Source of the DNA: CAG-698 sp964385755
Lineage (GTDB): Bacteria > Bacillota_I > Bacilli_A > ML615J-28 > CAG-698
DNA: 64,000 nucleotides
Assembly (NCBI GenBank): GCA_964385755.1
Contig: CAYLPZ010000004.1
Coordinates: 1 to 64,000 of the forward strand
Reading direction: 5' to 3'
The position numbers and the translations under genes are program-made. How positions within the stretch are numbered: position 1 is the stretch's first letter; each line of letters begins with the position of its first letter. Shown piece by piece: positions 17,499-27,023 of this stretch. Below the pieces are notes generated by a model. That model was not told where the DNA came from. It worked only from the letters and a program-made list of their open reading frames with translations, and made no database searches.

Positions 17499-18209
17499 TT
17501 ATTTGTTATTTTCACTATTTGTTGTAATAAGTTTCACATCATTATTTTTCTTAGCTAACCTTTTATTCATTTTATCACTTTTCTTCTTCTCTCTTTTTTC
17601 TTTGATAAATGAAATGATAGTTGTTACTCTTTTTTTAACTGGTTCAACATATTTTTCCTTTGTTGGAGTAACAACATAGTTATTAAGTACAGTCTTTCCC
17701 GCAAGTTTTAATAGACCACCATTATCATCAATAAACTTTTTGTCTTTCGCAATGCCATCCATTATCATATCAACATAACGATCAATCAAAAATCTAAATA
17801 CTTCAATCAAAACTTGAATTGCCCAACTAATTAAAGTAAGAGCTGTAACAATTACTTGTAAATCAGATTGTTTGTATTTTAATACTGAATAAACTGAAAA
17901 ACCAACAGTGAATACTCTTATTAATAACTTAGAATAGCGATAAAAACGGGAAATAGTACGTTTTGTTTTTCTACAAGATAATTTATCTTTAAACAATCCA
18001 TATATAAAGTAAATAATTGCTAAGGCTAAAAGCACTATATTAATAACTAATAAAACAGTATTTTTTTCACTAATATGTATTGAATATATATAATAACCAA
18101 TAAATATCACTTGTAACACATAATCAGCTATTCTACTAAATAACGAAAACTCTTCTTTTATTCTGAATAAAGCCTTAATCGTATTACTTTCTTTCAATAA
18201 ATCCCACAT
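17499..18209 (-). CDS. Conserved membrane protein, function unknown
   Basis: A 236-residue protein with four predicted helices (YVLQVIFIGYYIYSI; VLLVINIVLLALAIIYFIYG; LIRVFTVGFSVYSVL; VIVTALTLISWAIQVLIEVF). A strongly basic C-terminal tail follows (KKRVTTIISFIKEKREKKK), probably cytoplasmic. No enzyme motif is seen. AGGAG precedes the ATG. Not recognised beyond being a membrane protein. Confidence 0.6.
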   Translation of the reverse strand: MWDLLKESNTIKALFRIKEEFSLFSRIADYVLQVIFIGYYIYSIHISEKNTVLLVINIVLLALAIIYFIYGLFKDKLSCRKTKRTISRFYRYSKLLIRVFTVGFSVYSVLKYKQSDLQVIVTALTLISWAIQVLIEVFRFLIDRYVDMIMDGIAKDKKFIDDNGGLLKLAGKTVLNNYVVTPTKEKYVEPVKKRVTTIISFIKEKREKKKSDKMNKRLAKKNNDVKLITTNSENNK

Positions 18210-18316
18210 AGCATACTCCTAAATAATATTATAAGTACTTATTTTGAATAATTATAGCATTAATTAATCTAAATATCTACTTAAAACCAAATATTAACAA
18301 TTAAATAATAATAAAA

Positions 18317-18345
18317 ATGGCTATAGTATTAAAACTATAAACCAT
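18317..18345 (-). terminator. Possible terminator of NERD gene
   Basis: Imperfect stem ATGGCTATAGT / ACTATAAACCAT with a short A-run on the left, 28 bases beyond the NERD gene stop. Weaker than the other terminators in the window. Confidence 0.4.
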
Positions 18346-18372
18346 CAATTATATTGTTTGTGTTATAAATGA

Positions 18373-19119
18373 CTATTCAGAGCATTCAACATTTTTAAGT
18401 TTTTCAATTTGTTCAATATGTTCTTTTTTCACTTTTTCATTTGTTAGTGATCGTTGTGATAATTTATCAACATATATCTTATCTACATTAAGTGTAATAT
18501 CATCTTGAATTTCTTCAAAATGATAATTAATATCTTTTAATTTCATTAATGTAGAATTACCAAAATCTACATTTGATAAATTAGCTAGATTATTAAAAAC
18601 AACAATACACTTTACATCATCATCACTTATACTTAAATATTCTTTTAAAGCTTGTAAATGAGCATAATTCTGTCTAAGAGGATTATAAAATTTATTCTTT
18701 GTATTGTAGTTTATAACCTGAGTCCAGTATTTTTTATTATAATCACCATATATATAACCTCTATAGTTTTTCATCTCAAAACAATAAATCACACCATTTT
18801 TTACAGCAACAACATCTAATTCAGTATTATCTATTTTATTAGATGGTAAGTATATATTAGTTAATACATTTTCTTTTCCAAATTGCTTAGAAATCTTTTT
18901 ATATAATTTATATTCACCCATATTTCCTTTATTAAAATATGTTCTAAAAAATCCATTCCCTGATTTTTTTCGGTAATCAGAACAATAAAAAATAATCATT
19001 GTGATAAAGAAAGTAAGTATTTTGAATACAAAGATAATTATATAAATTAAGAGTTTTATTATTAATTCAATAAAAGAAATAAAGATGTTCATATTTGATT
19101 TTCTACTTCTTCTTCCCAT
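18373..19119 (-). CDS. NERD domain membrane protein
   Basis: Residues ~14-45 form a double hydrophobic segment (FISFIELIIKLLIYIIIFVF and on). A NERD (nuclease-related) domain follows (GNMGEYKLYKKISKQFG, TELDVVAVKNGVIYCFEMKN, WTQVINYNTKNKFYNPLRQN). The D-(E/x)-K type core (ELDVV, then EMKN) resembles restriction-endonuclease folds, but activity is unproven for the family. A GTG seven codons upstream is possible; GGAG is properly spaced for the ATG at 19119. The neighbouring gene upstream ends well away, so it appears monocistronic. Confidence 0.82.
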   Translation of the reverse strand: MGRRSRKSNMNIFISFIELIIKLLIYIIIFVFKILTFFITMIIFYCSDYRKKSGNGFFRTYFNKGNMGEYKLYKKISKQFGKENVLTNIYLPSNKIDNTELDVVAVKNGVIYCFEMKNYRGYIYGDYNKKYWTQVINYNTKNKFYNPLRQNYAHLQALKEYLSISDDDVKCIVVFNNLANLSNVDFGNSTLMKLKDINYHFEEIQDDITLNVDKIYVDKLSQRSLTNEKVKKEHIEQIEKLKNVECSE

Positions 19120-19232
19120 ATTTTTCTCCAACAGTGTCACTTATATAATAATTAATTAAAGTAATTATACAACTTATTATAGCATTATTTAATTCAAATA
19201 GCTACTTAAAACAAAATTTTATTAAAAGTAAT

Positions 19233-19264
19233 AAAAAACTTTGATAACAATACCAAAGTTTTTT
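19233..19264 (-). terminator. Terminator of etf-glcD operon
   Basis: Stem AAAACTTTG (19235-19243) / CAAAGTTTT (19254-19262) with U-tracts on both strands, 14 bases after the glcD stop. Confidence 0.8.
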
Positions 19265-19277
19265 AATATATCTAATG

Positions 19278-20675
19278 TTATTGACATATTTTACCAGGAT
19301 TTAAAATATTATTTGGATCAAATGCTTTTTTGATACCATTCATAAGTTCTATTTGTGTATTACCTAGTTGTTTTTGCATATATCCTTTTTTCGCATATCC
19401 TATACCATGTTCACCTGAAACTAGTCCACCAACATGAATAGCCCTTTCATACAATTCATCAAAGACTTTTTGTAAAACATTATTGAATTGGTCAGAACTA
19501 TAATTATCTCTACATATGTATATATGTAAGTTACCATCACCAGCATGTCCAAATGAAGGTATTCTAATATTATATTTATCTTGTAATTCATATGTAAACT
19601 TAATGAAATTTGATACTTCACTTCTAGGAACAACGACATCACATTCATCCATTTGAGTTGTAGATGTTTTAATTGCTTCTAAGAAAGCACCACGTGCTTT
19701 CCAAACTGATTCTTTTCTATCATCAGTATCTATAATAAATGCATCAATTGCTTTTAATTCTCTAATGCAAATCTCAGCAGCAGTTTCATAAGCAAATTTT
19801 AATTCTTCTTTATTATGGCCTTCAAATGTTAAGAGAATATAAGCATCACTACGTTTTTCAGGGAATTTTTTTGATAAAAATTCCTCACTTAGTAGGATTG
19901 TCTTTCTTTCAAAAAACTCTATTGCAACTGTATTTAATTGGGCTTTTATAATATTAGGAACAGCTTCTATTGCTTCTTCTCTTGTTTCAAATGGAATTAA
20001 TAAGCTTAATGTTTCTTTTGGTTTTGGTGTAATCTTTAAAATTGCTTTAGTAACTATGCCTAAAGTACCTTCACTACCAATTATCAAATTCTTTAGTGAA
20101 TATCCTGTTGAGTCTTTTACAACTTTTCTACCAAATTGTTCTATCTTACCATTTGGTAATACTACCTCTAATCCCATAACCCAATCTCTAGTGGTGCCAT
20201 ATTTAACTGCTCGCATTCCACCAGCATTTGTGGAAATGTTGCCACCTATTGTTGCAGTCTTTTCTCCAGGGTCAGGAGCATAAAAATAACCACGTGATTC
20301 AACATATTGATATATTTCAAATAGTAGTACTCCAGGTTCAACTGTTAGTGTTAAATTATTCTCATCAAGTTCTAAGATTTTATTCATCTTAGAGGTACAA
20401 ATAACAATTCCACCTTCTAGTGGTACACAACCACCTACTAATCCTGTTCCATTACCTCTCACAACAACAGGTATTTTATTATCATTGGCGTATGTCATTA
20501 TCTTTGATACTTCCTCAGCACTTGTTACGAACATTAAAACTTCTGGTTTGCTTACTATAGATCCTAATTCATCTTTACTATAATCTTCTGGAATATTATC
20601 ATAGACAAAGAAATGTTTTGCATCTACAATAGTAGATAAATAAGCTATATCTTTTTCATCTATTTTTTTATACAT
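19278..20675 (-). CDS. FAD-dependent lactate/glycolate dehydrogenase subunit (GlcD/LctD-like)
   Basis: A 465-residue oxidase of the VAO/PCMH type. The FAD domain (~30-215) has VVRGNGTGLVGGCVPLEGG and PDPGEKTATIGGNISTNAGG. The substrate-cap and C-terminal domains have PSFGHAGDGNLH and GGLVSGEHGIGYAKKGYM, with the usual catalytic His residues. Together with the adjacent EtfA and EtfB this matches the LctBCD lactate dehydrogenase of acetogens, which couples lactate oxidation by NAD+ to ferredoxin oxidation. The start chosen at 20675 is one base after the etfA stop and is served by GAGGTG inside the etfA end. An upstream ATG at 20693 is less likely. Confidence 0.88.
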   Translation of the reverse strand: MYKKIDEKDIAYLSTIVDAKHFFVYDNIPEDYSKDELGSIVSKPEVLMFVTSAEEVSKIMTYANDNKIPVVVRGNGTGLVGGCVPLEGGIVICTSKMNKILELDENNLTLTVEPGVLLFEIYQYVESRGYFYAPDPGEKTATIGGNISTNAGGMRAVKYGTTRDWVMGLEVVLPNGKIEQFGRKVVKDSTGYSLKNLIIGSEGTLGIVTKAILKITPKPKETLSLLIPFETREEAIEAVPNIIKAQLNTVAIEFFERKTILLSEEFLSKKFPEKRSDAYILLTFEGHNKEELKFAYETAAEICIRELKAIDAFIIDTDDRKESVWKARGAFLEAIKTSTTQMDECDVVVPRSEVSNFIKFTYELQDKYNIRIPSFGHAGDGNLHIYICRDNYSSDQFNNVLQKVFDELYERAIHVGGLVSGEHGIGYAKKGYMQKQLGNTQIELMNGIKKAFDPNNILNPGKICQ

Positions 20676-20676
20676 C

Positions 20677-21879
20677 TTATTCACCTCTTTCATTTTTTAT
20701 TTGTTTGATTAATTCAGGGACTATCTTAAAAACATCGCCAACAATGCCATAATGAGCTGTATCAAATATTTGTGCATTAGGATCACTATTAATAGCAATA
20801 ATAACATTACTATTATTCATTCCTGAAGTAAATTGAATAGCCCCACTAATACCTAAAACAAATATTAATTTTGGACTTACTGTTTTTCCACTTAAACCAA
20901 TTTGATAACGAACATTCATAAGTCCTGTCTCACAAAGTGGTCTAGAGCACGCAACAACACCACCAAGTAAATCCGCTAGTTCCTTAGCTATTGCTAAATC
21001 TTTTTCTGTTTTAAAAGCTCTTCCACAAGCAACTATAACTTCAGATTCACTAATATCAACATTAAATTCTTTCTTTTCAACTTGTAGTAATTTTACATGG
21101 CTTTTCATATCAATTTGTGTTGTATCCATATATACTATTTTGCCATGTGGAACTTCTTTTTCAGGTTTTTTAAAGATTTTATATCTTACTGTAGCCATTT
21201 GTGGTCTTGTCTTAGTACAAATAATTTGAGCCATGATATTACCACCAAAAGCAGGTCTTACTTGAACTAAATCAGTATTTTCCTTTATTCCTAATGTTGT
21301 ACAATCCGCAGTTAAACCAGTTTTAAAATATGCGGCGAGTTTTGGTGCAAATGCTCTACCAAGTGATGTGCCACCATATAGAATAGAACTTGGTTGAACC
21401 TTTGTAATAAAATCCTTCATACAATTAAATGCACGATCAATGTTAAAATCTTCATATATTTCATCTTGATAAACAAATAATTTATCTACACCATAACATA
21501 ATAATTCATTTGCGTTACGATCAACTTGTTCCTTTGAGGCTATTAAAACAGCGAATAATGGATGATTAATCTTTTCAGCAAGTTCTTTAGCTTTTCCTAA
21601 AAGCTCAAATACTACAGGGTGAACCTTACCAAATTCTAATTCAACAAAAACAGTTAATCCTACCCATTTTGATTTATCAATTGTTACTTCTTCCTTCTCT
21701 TCAACATATGTAATTACACCAGATGGACCTTTCTTAACACACATCTTACAACTTCTACATGATGCATTAATACTTAATTCACCATCTTTATAATCAATAG
21801 CATTAAAAGGACAAACTTTTTGTAGTTCCTTTGCAGTTTCATCAGTAACAAAATTTTGATTAATGATTAAATTTCCCAT
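20677..21879 (-). CDS. etfA: Electron transfer flavoprotein alpha subunit with N-terminal 4Fe-4S domain
   Basis: A 400-residue protein, longer than ordinary EtfA (~320). Residues 1-60 add a ferredoxin-like domain with cysteines CPFNAI and CRSCKMC, enough for one [4Fe-4S] cluster. The EtfA core follows, with the FAD-binding C-terminus (RPLCETGLMNVRYQIGLSGK, VLGISGAIQFTSGM, IVGDVFKIVPEL). The extra cluster domain is characteristic of the EtfA partner in lactate-oxidising, electron-confurcating complexes (LctC type). It lies between etfB (9 bases upstream) and glcD (1 base downstream). Confidence 0.92.
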   Translation of the reverse strand: MGNLIINQNFVTDETAKELQKVCPFNAIDYKDGELSINASCRSCKMCVKKGPSGVITYVEEKEEVTIDKSKWVGLTVFVELEFGKVHPVVFELLGKAKELAEKINHPLFAVLIASKEQVDRNANELLCYGVDKLFVYQDEIYEDFNIDRAFNCMKDFITKVQPSSILYGGTSLGRAFAPKLAAYFKTGLTADCTTLGIKENTDLVQVRPAFGGNIMAQIICTKTRPQMATVRYKIFKKPEKEVPHGKIVYMDTTQIDMKSHVKLLQVEKKEFNVDISESEVIVACGRAFKTEKDLAIAKELADLLGGVVACSRPLCETGLMNVRYQIGLSGKTVSPKLIFVLGISGAIQFTSGMNNSNVIIAINSDPNAQIFDTAHYGIVGDVFKIVPELIKQIKNERGE

Positions 21880-21888
21880 TTATATCAC

Positions 21889-22677
21889 CTATATGTATTT
21901 CCCATCTTTTAATATTTCTTTTATTTGGAAAGCATAATCGCCATCTTCTTCTGCCAGCATTTTTTTAGTATCATCTTTTATAGGATTAAACATACGTTCA
22001 ACTTGAGTAGGTGAGCCTTTTAAGCCATATTTATTTTCATCGTTATCAAATAACTTTTCAAATGTTACAATATGCATTTGATGATCACTATACTGAACAC
22101 TTCTTTTATACGATGGAAGTCTTGGACTTTCATCACTTTTTTCAACTGTTATTAAGCAAGGTAAATCAATTTCTAATGTTTCATAAGTCTTATCTAAGTT
22201 AGCTCTTACTATTATACTTTTTTCTTTTACTTCTAATACTTTATCCACGTAACAAACATAAGGAATTCCTAAAAAATGAGCAAGTTCAGCACCAACTTGT
22301 GCAGTATCACCATCTGTAGTTTGTTTACCACAAATAACTAGATCGTAATTACCCATATATTTTACACCTTGGCTGATTGTATAGGAAGTAGCAACAACAT
22401 CTGCCCCTGCAAATTTTCTATCAGTTAATAAATATCCATCATCACAACCCATCCACACTGCCTCTTGTAAAATTGCGGTTGCGGCAGGTGGTCCCATTGT
22501 AAGAGCTTTAACTTGCGCATCAGTCATTTCCTTAATTTTTAATGCAGTTTCAATTGCATATAAGTCATAAGGATTCATCTTAGTATTGTTTCCATCACGT
22601 ACTAATGTTCCTGTTGTAGGATTGATTTTTACATTACTAGATGCAGGAACTTGTTTAATGCATACACAAATATTCAT
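21889..22677 (-). CDS. etfB: Electron transfer flavoprotein beta subunit
   Basis: A 262-residue EtfB. Visible are CVCIKQVPA, MNPYDLYAIETALKIKE, ALTMGPP, the adenine-nucleotide loop VICGKQTTDGDTAQVGAELA, and DLPCLITVEK. It pairs with EtfA. In the LctBCD type complex EtfB holds the flavin where NAD binds. The start at 22677 is preceded by AGGAG at 7 bases; a more upstream ATG (22695) has no ribosome site. First gene of the operon with a consensus promoter. Confidence 0.93.
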   Translation of the reverse strand: MNICVCIKQVPASSNVKINPTTGTLVRDGNNTKMNPYDLYAIETALKIKEMTDAQVKALTMGPPAATAILQEAVWMGCDDGYLLTDRKFAGADVVATSYTISQGVKYMGNYDLVICGKQTTDGDTAQVGAELAHFLGIPYVCYVDKVLEVKEKSIIVRANLDKTYETLEIDLPCLITVEKSDESPRLPSYKRSVQYSDHQMHIVTFEKLFDNDENKYGLKGSPTQVERMFNPIKDDTKKMLAEEDGDYAFQIKEILKDGKYI

Positions 22678-22741
22678 AATAATTCTCCTATTCATTTAAT
22701 TAATAGTTTTTTAAAAAATGCAAATAATGACTTTTTTCTTT

Positions 22742-22771
22742 ATTATAACATTACTATTATTACTGTGTCAA
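22742..22771 (-). promoter_or_regulatory. Consensus sigma-A promoter of etfB-etfA-glcD
   Basis: On the minus strand, TTGACA (22771-22766), an 18-bp spacer and TATAAT (22747-22742). Both boxes are perfect. It lies 65 bases before the etfB start. No clear lactate- or Rex-type operator palindrome is visible beside it. Confidence 0.75.
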
Positions 22772-22816
22772 ATAATTACCTTATAAAAGAAATAGATAGT
22801 TATATCTTAATTTACG

Positions 22817-25438
22817 TTACAAAACTTCAATATTTATACTACTTCCAAATGGAGTTTTATTCACAATTATCTTATTATCAATACGCTCTTTTAATTTTGA
22901 CACGTGAGAAATAATTGCTACAGTACGCTTTCCATCCGCTAGTTTAGAAATAACTTTAATTGCTTCATTTAATGTATTATCATCTAAAGTACCAAAACCT
23001 TCATCAATAAACATTGATTCAATGCGAACTCCACCACTCATTGATTGAACAACATCGCTTAAACCGAGTGCTAAAGCTAAACTAGCTAAAAACGATTCAC
23101 CACCAGAAAGCGTAGAAACATCACGCCATACTCCAGTGTTGCGGTCTAATACATCTAAATCTAATCCAACTTGACTTTGCATGTTTTTTGCTTGTGGTTT
23201 ACATCTCAAGGCAAACATACCATCAGTTAGTGGTACTAAACGTTTATTAGCATAAACAATTACTTGTTTAAAATAATATTGTTGGATATAGGTTTCAAAT
23301 GATATCTTTACTTTTTGTGACAACTGTCCAGAAACTGAACGGTATACATCATTTACAATTGAATATTTATTTACGATTTGTTCACGTACTACTTTATTAT
23401 TCTTAAGATCTAAATATGTATTTTTGTTAATAGACAAATCAAGACTAATAAGATCTTTTTCTTTACTAACAATATCACAATTTGTCTTAATAAGATTCTT
23501 TTGTTTCTCTAAAGATTCGATATCTACAAATGTTGTATCTTTTGTTTTTTCTTTATATTCCTCTAGTAAAGCCTCTTTTGAACTTAATGTGCTATCATAA
23601 TCATTGATTGTTTTTTCAAGTTCATCATATTTATTAATATTTTCTTTTACTTGATGATAATGATTTATGTCAATAAAACCGAAATCATAAAGTTTTGTGT
23701 AAAAACTATCTTTTGCAAGCTTTTCTTCTTTTATTGCTAATTGATATTTTTCCATATTATCTTTAATAGATGCATTTTTGCTATCAATTAGATTTAACAT
23801 TGTAGTATATTCATTTTGAATATCTCTATAATCTAGATTAATCTTGTTTATTTTATCATTTATACTCTTGATTTGCTTTTCAATTTCACTATTTGGTGTT
23901 TTAATATCAAATCCACTAGAAGTAATATTTTGTTCTAGTGTTGATGCCTTAGTCTGATAACCATTTAACTCTAATGACAATTTATTTAGATAATCATTAG
24001 ATTTTCTAACATCATTTAAAGCAGTGTCTAAATCATTTTTGCTGATGGAATCAATGCTTAATTTTGCTAAGTTAGGATGAGTTAGACTCCCACATACTGG
24101 GCATGGAGTATTGTCTTTTAGTGAACTAGCAAGGATACCTGCTTGTGAAGCGTAAAATATATTCTTCTTTTTTTCATATAATTTATCTTTATTTTGGCTA
24201 TCAATTAATGCTAACGATAGCTTTTCTTTTAAATTAATTATCTTATTATTTAGTTCATCAAATTCTTTTTTACTATTTAAAGCTAAGCTATACTCACTTA
24301 ATAAATAATTTAGATTCTTAATATTAGAAAATTCTTCAGTAATTTTTTCTTTTTTTAAAGAAACTATTGGTAACTTGTTTTGTGCTACTTTAAGTTCTTC
24401 TTTATCGCTTGAAATTGATATATTTAAATTATTTACTTCTTTAGCATAATTTTCATATTTTATTTCATATTCTTTAAGATTAATAGCATTTTTTAATAAA
24501 AGATATTCTTCTTTCAGTTTTAAAATCTCATGTTCTTTCTCTTTTAAAATTTTAATTTCTTCAATTAATTTTTGATAGCGTGATAGATTATCATTTATGT
24601 TCTTACCATCAATTATTTGCTTTGTTAAATTTAAAATAATATCTTGATTACTATTATAAACTAATTCTAAAGTTTTTTTCTTTTCTTCTTCAAAAGTTAA
24701 TAATTCACTAAAAAGAGGTAATAGTTTATCAAGGTTATACTCTGAATCTATGTATTTATATATTTCACTATTAAAACCATCACTTACCCTGATTTTCGAT
24801 AATGCAACTTTTATATCGTTATTAACATTCTTAAGTTTTAAATCCAAAGATGAATTCATTTCTTTTAACTTAGCTTGTAAAACAGCAAAGTCCCCCGTAT
24901 TGAATATGCGTTGGAATAATTTTTTTCGCTCTTCGCTTTTCGCATTTAAGATCTTCATAAAATCACCTTGTGCGATCATTACTGTTTGATTAAACTGACT
25001 TTTAGTTAGATTTAGTACTTCATTAATCTTTTTATTTACTGCTTCTATTGTATCAAAACTTTCTTTAGTTTCTAAAACATTTAAGTAAGCTGCTGCAGGT
25101 TCAATAGTAAGTCCATCTCCTCTTATCTTTAATCTCTCATATTCAGGGTTTCTGCGTACAACATACGTTAGATTCTTGTGAGAAAATGTGAATTCAACAT
25201 AAGTAAGTGTTGACTTTTTCGAATAGTCGCTACGAAAAGACTTAGTAAGACGACGCTCAGTTCCTCCACTAGCTTCACCATATAAAGCAAAACTAATAGC
25301 ATCGAAGATAGTAGTTTTACCAGCACCAGTATCTCCTGTAATTAAGAAAATTCCTTTTTCATTTAATAAAGAAAAATCAATTGTTTGAACATCTGAATAT
25401 GGTCCAAATGCGGAAATTACAATTTTTAGTGGTCTCAT
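22817..25438 (-). CDS. sbcC: Exonuclease SbcC (Rad50-like)
   Basis: An 873-residue SMC-like ATPase. Walker A is GDTGAGKTTIFDAISFALYG near residue 35. Two long coiled coils flank the zinc hook (NTPCPVCGSLTHP, ~450). The C-terminal lobe has LSGGESFLASLALALGLSD and Walker B MFIDEGFGTLD. With SbcD it forms the nuclease that opens hairpins and processes double-strand ends. The start ATG overlaps the sbcD stop (TAATG), so translation is coupled. Confidence 0.95.
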   Translation of the reverse strand: MRPLKIVISAFGPYSDVQTIDFSLLNEKGIFLITGDTGAGKTTIFDAISFALYGEASGGTERRLTKSFRSDYSKKSTLTYVEFTFSHKNLTYVVRRNPEYERLKIRGDGLTIEPAAAYLNVLETKESFDTIEAVNKKINEVLNLTKSQFNQTVMIAQGDFMKILNAKSEERKKLFQRIFNTGDFAVLQAKLKEMNSSLDLKLKNVNNDIKVALSKIRVSDGFNSEIYKYIDSEYNLDKLLPLFSELLTFEEEKKKTLELVYNSNQDIILNLTKQIIDGKNINDNLSRYQKLIEEIKILKEKEHEILKLKEEYLLLKNAINLKEYEIKYENYAKEVNNLNISISSDKEELKVAQNKLPIVSLKKEKITEEFSNIKNLNYLLSEYSLALNSKKEFDELNNKIINLKEKLSLALIDSQNKDKLYEKKKNIFYASQAGILASSLKDNTPCPVCGSLTHPNLAKLSIDSISKNDLDTALNDVRKSNDYLNKLSLELNGYQTKASTLEQNITSSGFDIKTPNSEIEKQIKSINDKINKINLDYRDIQNEYTTMLNLIDSKNASIKDNMEKYQLAIKEEKLAKDSFYTKLYDFGFIDINHYHQVKENINKYDELEKTINDYDSTLSSKEALLEEYKEKTKDTTFVDIESLEKQKNLIKTNCDIVSKEKDLISLDLSINKNTYLDLKNNKVVREQIVNKYSIVNDVYRSVSGQLSQKVKISFETYIQQYYFKQVIVYANKRLVPLTDGMFALRCKPQAKNMQSQVGLDLDVLDRNTGVWRDVSTLSGGESFLASLALALGLSDVVQSMSGGVRIESMFIDEGFGTLDDNTLNEAIKVISKLADGKRTVAIISHVSKLKERIDNKIIVNKTPFGSSINIEVL

Positions 25439-26559
25439 TAATGGATATCCTCCAATTCTTTTAGAATAGATTCAACTATTTCCTTATGCTCATTTGATGG
25501 TTCTACGTTATTATTTTGCATCTTATAGAAATCAACGAAAAGATCAATTATTGAAGTCGCTTTAATATCTTCATATACATCAACATTTCGATCATCGTTT
25601 ACTCTTTCACTTGCTAAAACAAGCTTTACCATGTTAGGAAAAACCATTAATATATTATACCTAGCATCAATAGGAACAATTTCATCCTCTATATAAATTC
25701 TAACATAATCTAATGAATATGGCATTTTAATTATATCATCATAATATCCTCTTATCTCACGAACATCATATGCCTGGGTTAATGGAATTGTTTTTACCGA
25801 AATATTTCCCTTTTCAAAAAGTTCAACAATGCTACAACTCTTAACATGATTTATTTCTGAAAATGAATATTTAAGTATTGAACCAGAATAACGTAAAGTA
25901 TCGCGTCCGATTGATTGTGGTTTGTGAATATGTCCTAAAGCAACATAATCAAAATCATCAAAAACCGTATAATCAATATTATCAAGACCACCAACCGCTA
26001 ATTCTTCACTATCTGATAGTTCACTATTTGTAATAAACTGATGACATATTAAAACATTTCTTTGACTTTTATCAATGTTGGAATTATTGATAATCACAGA
26101 AACAGCATCTTGATAAGTTTGAATTTTTTCATTAGGGTATATTTGTTTAACTGAATAAGGTTTAACAAATGGTAATAAATGAATGTTTATAGGACCATAT
26201 TTATCATTTAATGAAACAACCTGTGTAGTACCTGAAAACTTTTCACTGACAAATAGATTGTTTTTTCGTAACAAATAAGATAAGAAAGATATTTTTATGT
26301 GCGAATCGTGATTCCCGGCAATAACAAATATTTTTTTATGTAGCATATATAGTTTAGTTATGAAATCATTAAAAAGTTCTATTGCTTCATTTGAGGGATT
26401 ATTTTTATCATATATGTCACCACAAATCATTACTCCATCTACTTTTTCTTTTTTTGATATATCTGCTATTTGTTCTAATACTTTTCTTTGATCTTCCAAG
26501 AGAATAACATCTTTAAACTTCTTTCCAATGTGTAAATCACCTATATGTAATAGTTTCAT
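25438..26559 (-). CDS. sbcD: Exonuclease SbcD (Mre11-like)
   Basis: A 373-residue calcineurin-type phosphoesterase with all metal motifs: GDLHIGK, GDIYDKNNPS, AGNHDS, ICHQF and ALGHIHKPQ. It is the nuclease subunit of SbcCD, which acts on hairpins and blocked DNA ends. It has a strong ribosome site (AGGAGGGG). It begins the sbcDC operon, next to the accessory island that starts near 26.7 kb. Confidence 0.95.
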   Translation of the reverse strand: MKLLHIGDLHIGKKFKDVILLEDQRKVLEQIADISKKEKVDGVMICGDIYDKNNPSNEAIELFNDFITKLYMLHKKIFVIAGNHDSHIKISFLSYLLRKNNLFVSEKFSGTTQVVSLNDKYGPINIHLLPFVKPYSVKQIYPNEKIQTYQDAVSVIINNSNIDKSQRNVLICHQFITNSELSDSEELAVGGLDNIDYTVFDDFDYVALGHIHKPQSIGRDTLRYSGSILKYSFSEINHVKSCSIVELFEKGNISVKTIPLTQAYDVREIRGYYDDIIKMPYSLDYVRIYIEDEIVPIDARYNILMVFPNMVKLVLASERVNDDRNVDVYEDIKATSIIDLFVDFYKMQNNNVEPSNEHKEIVESILKELEDIH

Positions 26560-26728
26560 AATTCCCCTCCTTTTTTTAATATTATAAAATCATTTTTATT
26601 TCAATTAATGATTCATTATACCATATTTTTAAATAGATTAGTTATATATTATTGCAATTCTTGAAATTACTTCTATAATCAAGTAAATCAAAAATGTATT
26701 ATAGAATAAACAAACAATGTTTTTTACT

Positions 26729-26808
26729 GTAAATGTCAATTAAAAATTTAATATTTTTTATTATTATTTAATAAAAAACGCAACTTAAGTTTAATAATAG
26801 AAATAAGG
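26729..26808 (-). repeat. Dispersed repeat A, copy 1 (inverted, with a remnant of a gene start)
   Basis: The segment is an inverted, internally shortened copy of 29545-29696. It shares GTAAATGTCAATTAAAAATT at the outer end and AATAAAAAACGCAACTTA at the inner end. Identity continues into the first codons of the 103-residue gene, but with its ATG changed to AAG (near 26788). Together the two copies bracket the flavodoxin-kinase-RNA segment as inverted repeats. The rest of the 26560-27023 gap shows no coding potential. Confidence 0.75.
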
Positions 26809-26909
26809 GAATAGTTGTTAACATATTGATAAAGTATTTATATCAAACCTATCTTCCTTATTGTAATACAAATAAAATAACCAAAGATACGCAAAAATTC
26901 ATATTAGAT

Positions 26910-26941
26910 AAAAAAATTAGTGTAACAAGATGCTACACTAA
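26910..26941 (-). terminator. Terminator of flavodoxin gene
   Basis: Stem TTAGTGTA (26917-26924) / TACACTAA (26934-26941) with a seven-A run on the left, a U-tract on the minus strand. It lies ~80 bases after the flavodoxin stop. Confidence 0.75.
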
Positions 26942-27023
26942 TATTTCTTTTTATTATTAATTCTCTGTTTATGAATATCATCCTACTATTGGGATTACTA
27001 ATAGATGTAAAAGATTATTATTT

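Noticed and set aside
22651..22914. Plus-strand open frame of 87 codons over the etfB promoter
   Set aside because: It overlaps etfB and sbcC antisense and the etf promoter; no ribosome site or recognisable protein.
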